A stretch of 64,000 bases of DNA, taken from NCBI RefSeq assembly GCF_000313755.1, contig NZ_AMZB01000124.1, forward strand, positions 1 to 64,000, given 5' to 3'. The position numbers and the translations under genes are program-made. The notes under the pieces are model-generated. The model was not told the DNA's origin. It worked only from the letters and a program-made list of their open reading frames with translations, and searched no databases. This DNA is from Pseudomonas nitroreducens TX1 (lineage in GTDB: Bacteria > Pseudomonadota > Gammaproteobacteria > Pseudomonadales > Pseudomonadaceae). Below, piece by piece: positions 39,190 through 53,004 of this stretch. Numbering within the stretch: the stretch's first letter is position 1; every line of letters begins with the position of its first letter.

Positions 39190-39714
39190 TCACGGTTTGG
39201 ATCGCTGGCGCAGCACCAGGGTGCCGTCCTGCTGGGTGAAATCGAGTTGTCTGAGTGCGCTCATGCCGAGCAGCACCTCGTCGCCTTCCATGCCCGGCGC
39301 GATCAGCGCCGGCACATCGGTCAGGCGGATGTCGCCAAGCTGCAGGCTGGGCAGGCGCGTGCGCCAGCCCTGGCTGCGGCCGTTGGCGGTGTCCAGGGTC
39401 ACCGGCAAGCCACGCGGCAGGCCGAGGCGGTCGGCCAGGCGCTGCGGCAGGGCCACCTGGGTGGCGCCGGTGTCGAGCATGAAGGTCACCGCCTCGCCAT
39501 TGATCCGGCCATCCGCCACATAGTGGCCGGAGCGATTGCCCACCAGCCGCACTTCCACTTGGCCGCTGGCATGGGTCGATTGCGGCTGCGGGTTGGGGTT
39601 GTGCTGGCGGGTTTCCCAGGCGCCGAAATAGCGGGTGGCCAGCAGGATGCCCGCGCCCCAGGCGAGGAACATCATGATCTTGCCGATCCGCTTGCCCGGC
39701 ACCGCGTCGTTCAT
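39190..39714 (-). CDS. Retropepsin-like aspartic protease, membrane anchored
   Basis: A 174-residue protein with one N-terminal helix ([20 protein letters not shown], about 14-33) and a retroviral-type aspartic protease fold. The catalytic motif is [13 protein letters not shown] (about 77-89), and the later [13 protein letters not shown] matches the second family block. It fits the TIGR02281/clan AA group, commonly found near parC in Pseudomonas. Substrate unknown. It overlaps the downstream end of the phytase-like gene by 4 bases. Confidence 0.85.
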   Translation of the reverse strand: MNDAVPGKRIGKIMMFLAWGAGILLATRYFGAWETRQHNPNPQPQSTHASGQVEVRLVGNRSGHYVADGRINGEAVTFMLDTGATQVALPQRLADRLGLPRGLPVTLDTANGRSQGWRTRLPSLQLGDIRLTDVPALIAPGMEGDEVLLGMSALRQLDFTQQDGTLVLRQRSKP

Positions 39715-40750
39715 TTGCCACCGAGCCAGCCGCCGGCCGGTGCTGCGAAGCGCAGCACATAGGGACGACTATCGCCGTCAGCGCGGGCGTGCTCGCCGTT
39801 GTCCAGGCCGATCCAGGCGCCCGCATCGTCGAGGATCAGCGCCTCGGCCACGCCGTAGGGCAGGTCATAGCGCCGCTCCGGTGCCAGCGCGCCTGCGGCG
39901 AAGGACCAGCACTGTTCCTGCACGCCGGTCTTCGCATCGCGGCGGCAGATCTGGTGCGCGAGGCGCTCCAGGGTGAACAGCCTGTCCTTGTACAGCGCGA
40001 GGTCGGAGAAATCGATCGGCAGCGCGCGCTCGGCGCCCAGCTCCGGCGGCGGCAGTGCGGTGCCGCCCTCGCTGAGCATCACGCAGTTGCCCTCGCACTT
40101 CCAGGTGCCATTCTCGTTGTGCACCTTGAGCAGGCCACGGCGCTGGCGCTCGGCGGCCAGCCACAGCTGCTTGCCGTCGGCGCTGACGGCGACGCCTTCG
40201 TAGAGTGCGTTGAACTCCATCAGCAGGCCGCTGGCACGGGCCTGGCGCAGCAGGCTCTGCGGCAGCGGCAGCCAGCTCGGCTCGCCAACGGCGGGCAACA
40301 GCAGGACGGCGGCATAGCCCTCGCTGACCACATAACGGTTGCCCGCCTGGTCGCAGCTGATACTTTCGAAATCCATGGCGCCGCCACGCAGCAGGCCGCC
40401 GATGCTGACCCGCGCGCGCGTGCCCCAGGACAAACCGCTTTCCGGCGTGCCCGGCACCACGAAAGGTTCGGCGGTGGCCCGCCAGGCCTTGCCCGGCGTC
40501 TCGTCGATGAGCAGGCGGTAGATGCGATCGTCGTCGCGGTCGGACACCGTCCACATCTCGCTGCCGCACAACGCCAATCCGGAGAGATTGCCGCTGGGCA
40601 TGCCGTCCACCGGATGTTCCGCGACGAACTGCAACGACGCCGGCGCCATGGGCGCGGCAGCCTTGGGAGCCTGCTCGGGTGCCTGGGCGGCGACGGCAAG
40701 TCCCGCGCAAAGCCCCGTGATCAGCCAGGAGCAGGCCAGCAATCCGCGCA

Positions 40751-40751
<1 letters not shown>
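39711..40751 (-). CDS. Esterase-like activity of phytase family protein
   Basis: Exported 346-residue protein with a signal peptide (LLACSWLITGLCAGLAVAAQA) and a beta-propeller-like body (LSGLALCGSEMWTVSDRDDDRIYRL; FESISCDQAGNRYVVSEGYA; EGVAVSADGKQLWLAAERQRRG). The SDRDDDRIYR and ESI pattern match PF13449. The biochemical substrate in Pseudomonas is unknown. It sits between parE and the protease with one-base and four-base overlaps, a tightly coupled set. Confidence 0.8.
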
Positions 40752-43287
<2,536 letters not shown>

Positions 43288-43362
43288 GGGCCGGGAGGCT
43301 ACAAGCTGCAAGTGGCATGCCGCAAGTGGGTCAGCGTCGCAAGGCGTTCGAAGCGTGACCGA

Positions 43363-44172
43363 TCAATAGCCCTTGATGCTGTAGTCGACTTCGAACGCGA
43401 TGTCGGTCACCCGCGAAACGCCGGTTTCCACTCCCCCGTCGGGCAGCAGGCGCAACCACCGGTAGCCAGGCGCGGGGCTGTCGACGCAGAAGTCCTCGCT
43501 GCCCGGTGTGAACTGCACGCAGGTCGAGGGCGAGGCCAGCAGGCGCACGTCACCGCGCAGGCGGTCGATTTCCTGGTGCACGTGCCCCCAGAGCAGGCAG
43601 CGCACGTTCGGGTAGCGGTCGAGCACGGCGAACAACCGCTCCGGGTTGTAGATGCCGATACGGTCCATCCACTGACTGCCGATAGGCACCGGATGGTGGT
43701 GGAAACTGATCAGCAGGTGCTTGTCCGGCGCGGCCTGAATGGCGCGCTCCAGCAACTGGATCTGTTCGATGCTCATCTGCCCCGGCACCGCGCCGGGGAT
43801 GGTGGAATCCAGCAGGATCACACGCCACGCGCCCAGGTCGATCACCGGGTCGAGCAGGTCGGTACCGGCGGCGACTTCGCGCATGGGCTGCATTTCGTCG
43901 TGATTGCCGGGAAACCAGCGGATGGGCGCGGAAATCGGCGCGGTGATGGCGCGAAAGCGCTGGTACGACTCCACCGAGCCATCCTGGGAGAGATCACCCG
44001 TGGCCAGCACCAGGTCGATCGCCGGCTGCTCCTCGCCGACCAGGCGCACGACCTGCGTCAGGCTATCGGCGGTATCCATGCCCAGCAGCCGGCCGTTCTC
44101 TTGCGCGAACAGGTGGCTGTCGGAAAGCTGGACGACCAGGACGGAATCGGAAGCGGTGGGCTGGGTGGGCAA
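43363..44172 (-). CDS. cpdA: 3',5'-cyclic AMP phosphodiesterase CpdA
   Basis: Hydrolyses cAMP; in P. aeruginosa CpdA lowers cAMP and so Vfr activity. The 269-residue metallophosphoesterase has the metal motifs QLSDSHLF, ATGDLSQDG, GNHDE and GHVHQE. The best start is TTG at 44172 (first residues then Pro-Thr-Gln-Pro), because AGGAGAAGG lies 8 bases upstream; an ATG at 44244 would add 24 residues and lacks such a site. The rare start may cap expression. Clustered with the YqiA-like esterase, DUF1249 and nudF, as in other gammaproteobacteria. Confidence 0.94.
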   Translation of the reverse strand: MPTQPTASDSVLVVQLSDSHLFAQENGRLLGMDTADSLTQVVRLVGEEQPAIDLVLATGDLSQDGSVESYQRFRAITAPISAPIRWFPGNHDEMQPMREVAAGTDLLDPVIDLGAWRVILLDSTIPGAVPGQMSIEQIQLLERAIQAAPDKHLLISFHHHPVPIGSQWMDRIGIYNPERLFAVLDRYPNVRCLLWGHVHQEIDRLRGDVRLLASPSTCVQFTPGSEDFCVDSPAPGYRWLRLLPDGGVETGVSRVTDIAFEVDYSIKGY

Positions 44173-44341
44173 AACGCCTTCTCCTGTGAGGCGGGCGTGC
44201 GGGAATTCGTGACGAAGTATGGTGACAGGCGCCCCCCTGAGCAAACCGGGAAAGCGTCACAGATCACAGTTAGGGACACGAGTCTGCGATGGGCGGGCAG
44301 GATATCACGCGCCGCCATGCCATTTGGCCATCATCGAGATA

Positions 44342-44800
44342 TCAGCGTTGCAGCACCGGCTCGAGTTCGTGGCCGCAGGACAGGCAGTGGCTCAGCCATT
44401 CGCCGAGGAACTGGTTGAGCTGGTTCTTCTCGTCCGGCTGGTGCATCGCCTGGTTCGGGTAGGGATAGATCGCCAGCAGGCGGCGCGCCTGCTCGGCGCC
44501 GACCACTTCGGCCATGCGCGCGTCGTGGTACACCCGCACTTCCAGCCTGGGCGCCGGCAGCCAGGGCAGGCCCAGTTCCTGGCGCACCTGCAGTACGGTG
44601 GTGTACGGGCAGGCTTCGATCACATCCAGCGCCAGCACGCCGAGCAGCCGCTCGCCTTCGCTGAGCGCCACACGGCGTGAGACCTGGGCCTCGCGCATTT
44701 CCGGCAACAGGCGCATCAGGCGCAAGTAGTTCGCCTCGCAGGTCGCCTGCAACCCCGCCAGGTCGACGCGATAGCGCTCGCGCAGCAGATTCACACCCAT
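44342..44800 (-). CDS. DUF1249 family protein (YqiB-like)
   Basis: A 152-residue soluble protein with no signal peptide (YRVDLAGLQATCEANYLRLMRLLP; CPYTTVLQVRQ; YPYPNQAMHQPDEKNQLNQFL). It fits DUF1249/YqiB, which travels with nudF, cpdA, yqiA and parE in gammaproteobacteria. Its function is unknown. The 10-base overlap with nudF indicates translational coupling, and an AAGGGGG ribosome site lies inside nudF. Confidence 0.85.
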   Translation of the reverse strand: MGVNLLRERYRVDLAGLQATCEANYLRLMRLLPEMREAQVSRRVALSEGERLLGVLALDVIEACPYTTVLQVRQELGLPWLPAPRLEVRVYHDARMAEVVGAEQARRLLAIYPYPNQAMHQPDEKNQLNQFLGEWLSHCLSCGHELEPVLQR

Positions 44801-45408
44801 AACCCCCTTACCTCGGCGCGGTTCAGCGCCAGCCATTGCAGGGCGAGCATGCTCGCCGCGTTGTTGATGCGGCCGTCACGCACGGCCTGCAGTGCTTCCT
44901 CGAAAGGCATGACATGGACGCGGATGTCCTCGCCCTCTTCTTCGAGGCCATGGATACCCGAGGCATTGCTGCTGTCGCAGCGGCCGACGAACAGGTGGAC
45001 CAGTTCGTTGCTGCCGCCGGGCGATGGCAGGTACTGCGCAATCGGCCAGAGCGCGCCGAGGGTCAGGCCGGCTTCTTCCACCGCTTCGCGGCGGGCGACC
45101 TCCTCGGGCTCCTCGTCCTTGTCGATCAGCCCGGCCACCAGTTCCATCAACCAGGGATTGACCCCGGCGTCCATGGCGCCGACGCGGAACTGCTCGATCA
45201 GCACCACTTCATCGCGCTGTGGATCGTAGGGCAATACGCACACGGCATCGTGGCGCACGAACAGCTCGCGCTTGAGCACCGGCCCCATGCCGCCGGCAAA
45301 CTGGCGGTGGCGCAGGTGCAGGCGGTCGACCTTGTAGAAGCCCTTGAAGCACTGCTCGCGCTTCTGGATCTCGATGTCCTGGGGGCCTGGCTTGAACGTT
45401 TCCGACAT
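44791..45408 (-). CDS. nudF: ADP-ribose pyrophosphatase NudF
   Basis: Nudix hydrolase that cleaves ADP-ribose to AMP and ribose-5-phosphate. The Nudix box (GLIDKDEEPEEVARREAVEE followed by AGL) sits near residues 92-114. ATG 45408 (MSETFKPGPQDIEIQKREQCFKG, 205 residues) matches the family. It heads the nudF-DUF1249-cpdA-yqiA-like-parE series. Confidence 0.92.
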   Translation of the reverse strand: MSETFKPGPQDIEIQKREQCFKGFYKVDRLHLRHRQFAGGMGPVLKRELFVRHDAVCVLPYDPQRDEVVLIEQFRVGAMDAGVNPWLMELVAGLIDKDEEPEEVARREAVEEAGLTLGALWPIAQYLPSPGGSNELVHLFVGRCDSSNASGIHGLEEEGEDIRVHVMPFEEALQAVRDGRINNAASMLALQWLALNRAEVRGLWV

Positions 45409-45636
45409 CCCGTTCCTACTCCCGTTCCTACTGACTGTACGTTGAACTTCGCGCCATCCTATCGCGCCGCCGAGGCTCACGCAGCCTCTTTTGCCAGCAG
45501 GCGAATGGCCAGATGGGCTGTGACCGCCGCACGCAGCCGCGGTTCGCAAAGTGGTTCATAATCCACCGCCGAACCGGCAGCGCCAGTGGCGGTCGAACCA
45601 CTCCATTGCCGGCGAATGTCCACGACAAGGAATCCC

Positions 45637-46389
45637 ATGCGACTTCTGAAACTAGCAGCCCTTTGCGGCATCAGCCTGTTACTGGGGGCCTGCCAGGGTC
45701 TGTTCAAGCCCGCGCTCGACGAACCGCTGACCGCGCAACACACCGCCTTCGAACACGCCAAGCCGGATTGCCAGGGCGATCAATGCCCGCTGTTCAATCT
45801 CGACACCGTCAGCTTCGACGACGAACCGGCGCTCAACGAAGCGATCAACGGGCAACTGTTGCAACTGGCCCGCGAAGGCGACGGCGCGATCCTCGCGAAC
45901 CTGGAGGTCTACGAGAAGCGCTTCCTCGATTCGGCCGAGCCGGGCTGGAGCAGTTACCTGCAGGCCAAGATCCGCGAACAGCATGACGGTCTGGTGATCA
46001 TCGAGCTGTCCAGCTATCGCTTCACCGGCGGCGAGTACGGCCAGCCCGGCCGCGCGTTCATCAATTATGATCGACGCCTTCACAAAGTGCTCAGCCTGCA
46101 GGACATTCTCCTGCCCGGCCAGGAGGACAACTTCTGGAAGGTGGCACGCATGGCGCACCAGGCGTGGATTCTGCAGAACAAGCTGGACGAGCAGGACCCG
46201 AACTTCTCGAAGGACTGGCCGTTCCAGCCGACCGAGCACTTCGCCCTCACCTACGGCGCCATGACGCTGAAGTACGACATCGACCGCATCGCCCCGCACT
46301 CGGTCGGACACCCGGAGCTGAAGATTCCGTATCCGCGCCTGAATGGCATCGTGAAGACCTATTACTTCCCGGGGCGCGGTGCGCAGTAG
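45637..46389 (+). CDS. RsiV-type (DUF3298) lipoprotein
   Basis: A 250-residue lipoprotein (MRLLKLAALCGISLLLGAC with the lipidated Cys at about 19). The body matches the DUF4163/DUF3298 arrangement seen in RsiV, including GQPGRAFINYDRRLHKVLSLQDILLP and a PTEHFALTYGAMTLKYD segment. In other bacteria this fold binds lysozyme or acts at the envelope, but here no sigma factor is adjacent. Divergent from nudF across about 230 bases; a clear role cannot be given. Confidence 0.82.
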   Translation: MRLLKLAALCGISLLLGACQGLFKPALDEPLTAQHTAFEHAKPDCQGDQCPLFNLDTVSFDDEPALNEAINGQLLQLAREGDGAILANLEVYEKRFLDSAEPGWSSYLQAKIREQHDGLVIIELSSYRFTGGEYGQPGRAFINYDRRLHKVLSLQDILLPGQEDNFWKVARMAHQAWILQNKLDEQDPNFSKDWPFQPTEHFALTYGAMTLKYDIDRIAPHSVGHPELKIPYPRLNGIVKTYYFPGRGAQ

Positions 46390-46416
46390 ATCAGCGCTGG
46401 AATTGCCGGCGAATCA

Positions 46417-46440
46417 TCGCGGACGAAGGCCGCTCCTACG
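46417..46440 (+). repeat. Family B unit
   Basis: TCGCGGACGAAGGCCGCTCC then TACG, 27 bases after the RsiV-type gene. Adjacent to the first of two family C elements. Confidence 0.6.
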
Positions 46441-46457
46441 CCAGGTTTCAGCATGTG

Positions 46458-46617
46458 CGTAGGAGCAACTGTCTTTCACCGAAACTTCGTGTCTGACGTT
46501 TCCCTTTCCCTAGCCCTCTCCCTGAAGGTAGAGGGGACTGACCGGCATCAAGCGGAGCACTGAGCCGACCGGCGACACCGCACTGCGCCCTCTCCGTTCA
46601 GGGAGAGGGCGGGCCTT
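46458..46617 (+). repeat. Family C element, divergent copy 2
   Basis: Starts GTAGGAGCAACTGTC as do the other copies but is more diverged inside. It keeps CCCTCTCCCTGAAGG-type and CCCTCTCCGTTCAGGGAGAG hairpins. It and the next copy fill the 480-base gap between the RsiV-type gene and cytX, which has no convincing gene. Confidence 0.65.
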
Positions 46618-46632
46618 GGCGCGATACTTCAG

Positions 46633-46840
46633 GTAGGAACAACTGTCTTCTTGTGAGGTCGTGTCTGCGATTTTCCCTCTCCCCAGCCCTGGCTGCGCGC
46701 CCCGCTCCGAAGGGAGAGGGAGCTGCCCGTGCCGGCTGACGTCAAGGTGTCATGCTGCGCCGTACGGTCCCCTCTCCCGCTTGCGGGAGAGGGTTAGGGA
46801 GAGGGCTTTCGGGCTCGTGGAGCGGACTCATCTGCGATTA
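46633..46840 (+). repeat. Long repeat, families C plus B, copy 3
   Basis: Reverse complement of 29051-29258 with only a few differences over the first 185 bases (for example GTAGGAACAACTGTCTTCTT against GTAGGAGCAACTGTCTTCTT). It ends in a degraded B unit. Distance to the partner copy is about 17.4 kb. Confidence 0.85.
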
Positions 46841-46868
46841 CCTGCCCCCGTTTGGCGCAGGGCCTGCC

Positions 46869-48155
46869 TCAGGCCGAAGCCGGCACCTTCGCCCCACCCC
46901 GCCCCAGCAGCAGCTGCAGCACGCCCGCCACGACCAATGCCGGCAGGGTCGCGCCCAGGTCCGGCTGGTAATTCGCTAGCAGGTGGTAGACCGCCACGCC
47001 ACCGGCCCAGGCCAGCAGCGAACCCCAGCGCAGGCCATGGGGAATGGCGGCCGGCGCGCGACGGCGCAGGACGAAGTGGTCCACCAGCACCACGCCGAAC
47101 AGCGGGGCGAATACCGAGCCGATCAGCAGCAGGAAGTTCTGGTACTGCGCCAGCGGCGCGAACCAGGCGATCAGGGTGCAGATCACGCCGATGGCCAGCG
47201 CCAGGTGCTCGACCTTGAGCGGCAGCAGGAGGCCGCTGGACACCGCCGCCGAGTGGATGTCGGCGAAGGCCTTCTCCGATTCGTCCAGCAGGATCAGCAG
47301 CAGCGGGATGCCCATGCCGGCGCCGGCCAGTGCCAGCAGCAGCGCGTTGGCGTCGCTGCCCTCGGCGAAGGCCAGGGTGTAGGCCACACCCAGACCCATC
47401 AGCCAGAAGCAGCCGATGAAGAAGCCCAGCGCGGCGCCGCCGAAGGTGTGCCCGGCGCGCTTGCCGAAGCGCGAGTAATCGGCAATCAGCGGCAACCAGG
47501 ACAGCGGCATGGCGATGGCGATATCAAAGCCCACGGCGAACGGCATCGAACCGTCGCCAGCCTTGGCCCAGAGCGCGGCCAGGTCGGCGCGCTGGAACAG
47601 GTCGAAGGTCAGCCAGATACAGGCGGCGATCAACAGCCAGATACCCCAGCGGCGCAGCACGCGGCGAACGAAGGCGAGCGGCCCGCTGACTGCCAGCAAG
47701 GTCGCCAGGGCGCCGAACACCAGGGTCCAGAGTGCCGGGCTGGTCCAGCCGCTGCCGTCGCCAAAGGCGCGGCCCGCCAGCAGGCTGGCGGCATCGCGCA
47801 TGACGATGATCTCGAAGGCGCCCCAGCCCACCAATTGCAGCAGGTTGAGCAGCGCCGGCAGCGCGGCGCCGCGGCTACCCAGGCTCAGCTTGAGCGAGGC
47901 CATGGCCGCCAGGCCGGTGTCGGTGCCGATCACCCCGGCACTGGCCAGCAGCAGCACGCCGACCAGGGTGCCCAGCAGAATCGCACCCAGCGCACCGGCC
48001 AGGCCCAGGCCCGGCGCCAGCAATGCGCCGGTCTGCAGCACCATCAGGCCGATGCCCAGGGAGAACCAGAGGGAAAATACATCGCGCAGGCCGAGCACGC
48101 GCTGGGCGGTGTCGACGGCGACGGTGGGGGAATAGTTGGTGGCGGTGGTGGTCAC
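46869..48155 (-). CDS. cytX: Putative hydroxymethylpyrimidine transporter CytX
   Basis: NCS1-family permease with about 12 transmembrane helices over 428 residues (DVFSLWFSLGIGLMVLQTGALL; LPLIADYSRFGKRAG). The DYSRFGK and LLILLDESEKAFADIHSAAVS segments are NCS1-like. Its place downstream of thiC on the same strand fits CytX, predicted to import hydroxymethylpyrimidine for thiamine synthesis. The assignment rests on family plus context. A REPIN-like pair separates it from thiC. Confidence 0.85.
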   Translation of the reverse strand: MTTTATNYSPTVAVDTAQRVLGLRDVFSLWFSLGIGLMVLQTGALLAPGLGLAGALGAILLGTLVGVLLLASAGVIGTDTGLAAMASLKLSLGSRGAALPALLNLLQLVGWGAFEIIVMRDAASLLAGRAFGDGSGWTSPALWTLVFGALATLLAVSGPLAFVRRVLRRWGIWLLIAACIWLTFDLFQRADLAALWAKAGDGSMPFAVGFDIAIAMPLSWLPLIADYSRFGKRAGHTFGGAALGFFIGCFWLMGLGVAYTLAFAEGSDANALLLALAGAGMGIPLLLILLDESEKAFADIHSAAVSSGLLLPLKVEHLALAIGVICTLIAWFAPLAQYQNFLLLIGSVFAPLFGVVLVDHFVLRRRAPAAIPHGLRWGSLLAWAGGVAVYHLLANYQPDLGATLPALVVAGVLQLLLGRGGAKVPASA

Positions 48156-48198
48156 GATGCGTGCAGGGCTCGAAGTTGGATTGAATGTTGTTGTTTTC

Positions 48199-48277
48199 GC
48201 AGGTGCGAGCTTGCTCGCGAACGGTGCCCGCCGCCAGCTCCGCAGTTGGGCTGTTCGCGAGCAAGCTCGCTCCTACA
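48199..48277. repeat. Family A (REPIN-like) inverted pair
   Basis: Left unit around 48199-48222 (GCGAGCTTGCTCGCGAA core, with one change, AGGTGCGAG) and right unit 48253-48277 (TTCGCGAGCAAGCTCGCTCC). It lies between the thiC end and cytX start. Confidence 0.8.
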
Positions 48278-48316
48278 AGTCTGCCCACCCTTGTCGTCAA
48301 GGGTGAGCACGACCGG

Positions 48317-50407
<2,091 letters not shown>

Positions 50408-50587
50408 CAAGAACGTCCGCAGTCTAATCAAGTGCGCGCGGATTAGCCAACGCCGTCCGGCCGAAACGCGCAATTACCTACACACAGCTACACTCCTGCC
50501 TCGAAGGGCTCGTACGAACGTGCCTTGACCGCCATCGGCGGCAACCGTAGCCTTGCTCCACCTCGCATCACTTTCCAGGATGAACGA

Positions 50588-52042
50588 ATGCTGCGCAGAC
50601 TCTCTCTGGCTGTCGCTGTAGCCGCAACGACAGGCTTTGCCTGGGCTGCCCAGCCCGCTCCGGCCGCTCCAATGCTGCCCTCCAAGACGGACCTTATCAG
50701 CGTCTATAAAGATGCCGTCGACAACAACGCCGACCTCGCCGCCGCCCAGGCCGACTTCCTGGCGCGCAAGGAAGCCGTGCCCCAGGCACGTTCCGGCCTG
50801 CTGCCGCAGATCAATGCGGGCGCCAGCACGGGCAGCACCCGCACTTCGCTGGACACCCCCAGCGCTACGCTGAACCGCAACACCCAGCTGGTCCAGGCGA
50901 GCCTGAGCCAGCCGCTGTTCCGCGCGGACCGCTGGTTCCAGCTCAAGGCCGCGGAAAACACCACCGAACAGGCCCAGTTGGAATTCTCCGCAACCCAACA
51001 GCAGTTGATCCTGCAGACCGCCCAGACCTACTTCGGCGTATTGCGTGCCCAGGACAACCTGGCCGCCAGCAAGGCCGAGGAAGCGGCGTTCAAGCGCCAG
51101 CTCGACCAGTCCAACGAACGCTTCGACGTCGGCCTCTCCGACAAGACCGACGTGCTCGAATCCCAGGCCAGCTACGACACCGCGCGGGCCAACCGCCTGG
51201 TGGCCGAACAGCAGGTGGATGACGCCTTCCAGGCCCTGGTGACCCTGACCAACCGCGAGTACAGCTCCATCGAGGGCATCCTCCACTCGTTGCCGGTCGT
51301 CGCGCCGGTCCCCAACGACGCCAAGGCCTGGGTGGACACCTCGGTCCAGCAGAACCTGCGCCTGCAGGCCAGCAACTACGCGGTCGACGCCGCCGAAGAA
51401 ACCCTGCGCCAGCGCAAGGCCGGCCACCTGCCGACCGTGGACGCCGTGGCCCAGTACCAGAAGGGCGACAACGATGCCCTGGGCTTCGCCAACACCGGGC
51501 AGCCGGGCGAGCCGCACTACGGCAAGTACGTCGACCAGACCAGCATCGGCCTGCAGCTGAACGTACCGATCTACAGCGGCGGCCTGACCAGTTCCCAGGT
51601 CCGTGAGGCCTACCAGCGCCTGAACCAGAGCGAGCAGCTGCGCGAAAGCCAGCGCCGCCAGGTGGTGCAGGACGCCCGCAACCAGCACCGCGCGGTGAAC
51701 ACCGACGTCGAACAGGTGAAGGCGCGTCGCCAGGCGATCATCTCCAACCAGAGCTCGCTGGAAGCCACCGAGATCGGTTACCAGGTGGGTACCCGCAACA
51801 TCGTCGACGTACTGGACGCCCAGCGTTCGCTGTACAACTCGGTGCGCGACTACAACAACACCCGCTACGATTACATACTCGACAACCTGAGCCTCAAGCA
51901 GACCGCCGGCACCCTCGCGCCGAGCGACTTGGAGGCACTGGGCGCCTACCTGAAGCCGGACTACAACCCGGACAAGGATTTCCTGCCGCCGGACCTGGCC
52001 AAGGCCGCCGAGGCGCAGCTCAAGTCCAAGCCCCAGTACTGA
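50588..52042 (+). CDS. tolC: TolC-type outer membrane efflux/secretion channel
   Basis: Trimeric outer-membrane channel for type I secretion and tripartite efflux. The 484-residue protein has a signal peptide (LSLAVAVAATTGFAWAAQPA), two repeated halves of the OEP family, with NNADLAAAQADFLARKEAVP in the first and IVDVLDAQRSLYNSVRDYNN in the second. It matches the single gene after thiC that is TolC in P. aeruginosa. The start at 50588 is chosen because the signal peptide begins there; an upstream frame at 50525 adds 21 residues without a signal-like character. Terminator follows. Confidence 0.93.
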   Translation: MLRRLSLAVAVAATTGFAWAAQPAPAAPMLPSKTDLISVYKDAVDNNADLAAAQADFLARKEAVPQARSGLLPQINAGASTGSTRTSLDTPSATLNRNTQLVQASLSQPLFRADRWFQLKAAENTTEQAQLEFSATQQQLILQTAQTYFGVLRAQDNLAASKAEEAAFKRQLDQSNERFDVGLSDKTDVLESQASYDTARANRLVAEQQVDDAFQALVTLTNREYSSIEGILHSLPVVAPVPNDAKAWVDTSVQQNLRLQASNYAVDAAEETLRQRKAGHLPTVDAVAQYQKGDNDALGFANTGQPGEPHYGKYVDQTSIGLQLNVPIYSGGLTSSQVREAYQRLNQSEQLRESQRRQVVQDARNQHRAVNTDVEQVKARRQAIISNQSSLEATEIGYQVGTRNIVDVLDAQRSLYNSVRDYNNTRYDYILDNLSLKQTAGTLAPSDLEALGAYLKPDYNPDKDFLPPDLAKAAEAQLKSKPQY

Positions 52043-52054
52043 TCCGGCCCCATG

Positions 52055-52082
52055 AAAAAGCCCCGCGATGCGGGGCTTTTTT
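52055..52082. terminator. Terminator downstream of tolC
   Basis: AAAAAGCCCCGC / GCGGGGCTTTTTT stem with loop GAT. The A run on the left makes it active for the converging aldolase gene as well. Confidence 0.9.
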
Positions 52083-52149
52083 GCTCATGTCGATAGCTCG
52101 GCGAAGCGAACCCGATCGTCCAACACCAACGCCAGACCTTCCCCGTGGC

Positions 52150-52938
52150 TCAGTCGCGATATCCCGGCGATACCCGGTCCAGCATCCGCAGAAGCGCACT
52201 CCACGCCAGGTCGTAGCCATCCGGGTCGCTCAACTCGCCTTCCGCCAGCGGCCGCGCCGGGGCGTTGAATTGTTGCTCGGTATGGCGGCACACCTCCTGC
52301 GGCGGGATCACCAGCTCGCCGCCCGCCTGGGCCGCCAGCTGGATGTCGCAGGCCTTCTCCAGGTAGTACATGCGCAGGAACGCCTGCTGCACCGTCTGTC
52401 CTACGGTCAGCAGGCCGTGGTTGCGCAGCATCAGGCCGAAGTGATCGCCGAGGTCGCGCACCAGGCGCTCCTGCTCGTCCATCGACAGGGCGATGCCTTC
52501 GTAGTCGTGGTAGCCGATGCGCCCGTAGAACTCCAGGGATATCTGGTTCAGCGGCAGCAGCCCGCAAGCCTGCGCCGCCACCGCGCAGCCGGCGCGGGTA
52601 TGGGTGTGCAGCACGCACTGCGCGTCTTCGCGAGCGCCGTGGATGGCGCTGTGGATCACGAAGCCGGCCGGGTTGACCTTGTAGGGCGACGGCTCCACGG
52701 CGCGGCCGCTGAGGTCGATCTTCACCAGGCTGGAGGCGGTGATCTCGTCGAACATCAGGCCATAGGGGTTGATCAGGAAATGGTGGTCGGGACCGGGGAT
52801 GCGCACCGAGATGTGGGTGAAGATCAGGTCGGTCATGCGGTAATGCGCGATCAGGCGGTAGCAGGCCGCCAGCTCCTCGCGCAGCTTCCATTCCCCGGGC
52901 GAACAGGTGGCGCGGCTGGGCGCCTGCAGCGACGTCAT
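52150..52938 (-). CDS. Class II aldolase/adducin family protein
   Basis: A 262-residue zinc-dependent aldolase fold (fuculose-1-phosphate aldolase type). Metal-binding histidines appear in CVLHTHTRAG (about 108-117), and a later LRNHGLLTVG gives the third ligand. Residues RMTDLIFTHISVRIPG near 34-49 match the substrate-phosphate loop region. Substrate not inferable; it could cleave or decarboxylate a small hydroxy-acid or aldehyde. Adjacent, on the same strand, is a periplasmic binding protein gene 66 bases upstream. Confidence 0.88.
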   Translation of the reverse strand: MTSLQAPSRATCSPGEWKLREELAACYRLIAHYRMTDLIFTHISVRIPGPDHHFLINPYGLMFDEITASSLVKIDLSGRAVEPSPYKVNPAGFVIHSAIHGAREDAQCVLHTHTRAGCAVAAQACGLLPLNQISLEFYGRIGYHDYEGIALSMDEQERLVRDLGDHFGLMLRNHGLLTVGQTVQQAFLRMYYLEKACDIQLAAQAGGELVIPPQEVCRHTEQQFNAPARPLAEGELSDPDGYDLAWSALLRMLDRVSPGYRD

Positions 52939-53004
52939 GGTGCACTTCTCCTCAAGGCGGGAAGACGCCGAGGCACGGGCCCCGGCGTCACGGTCAGGTT
53001 CTGG

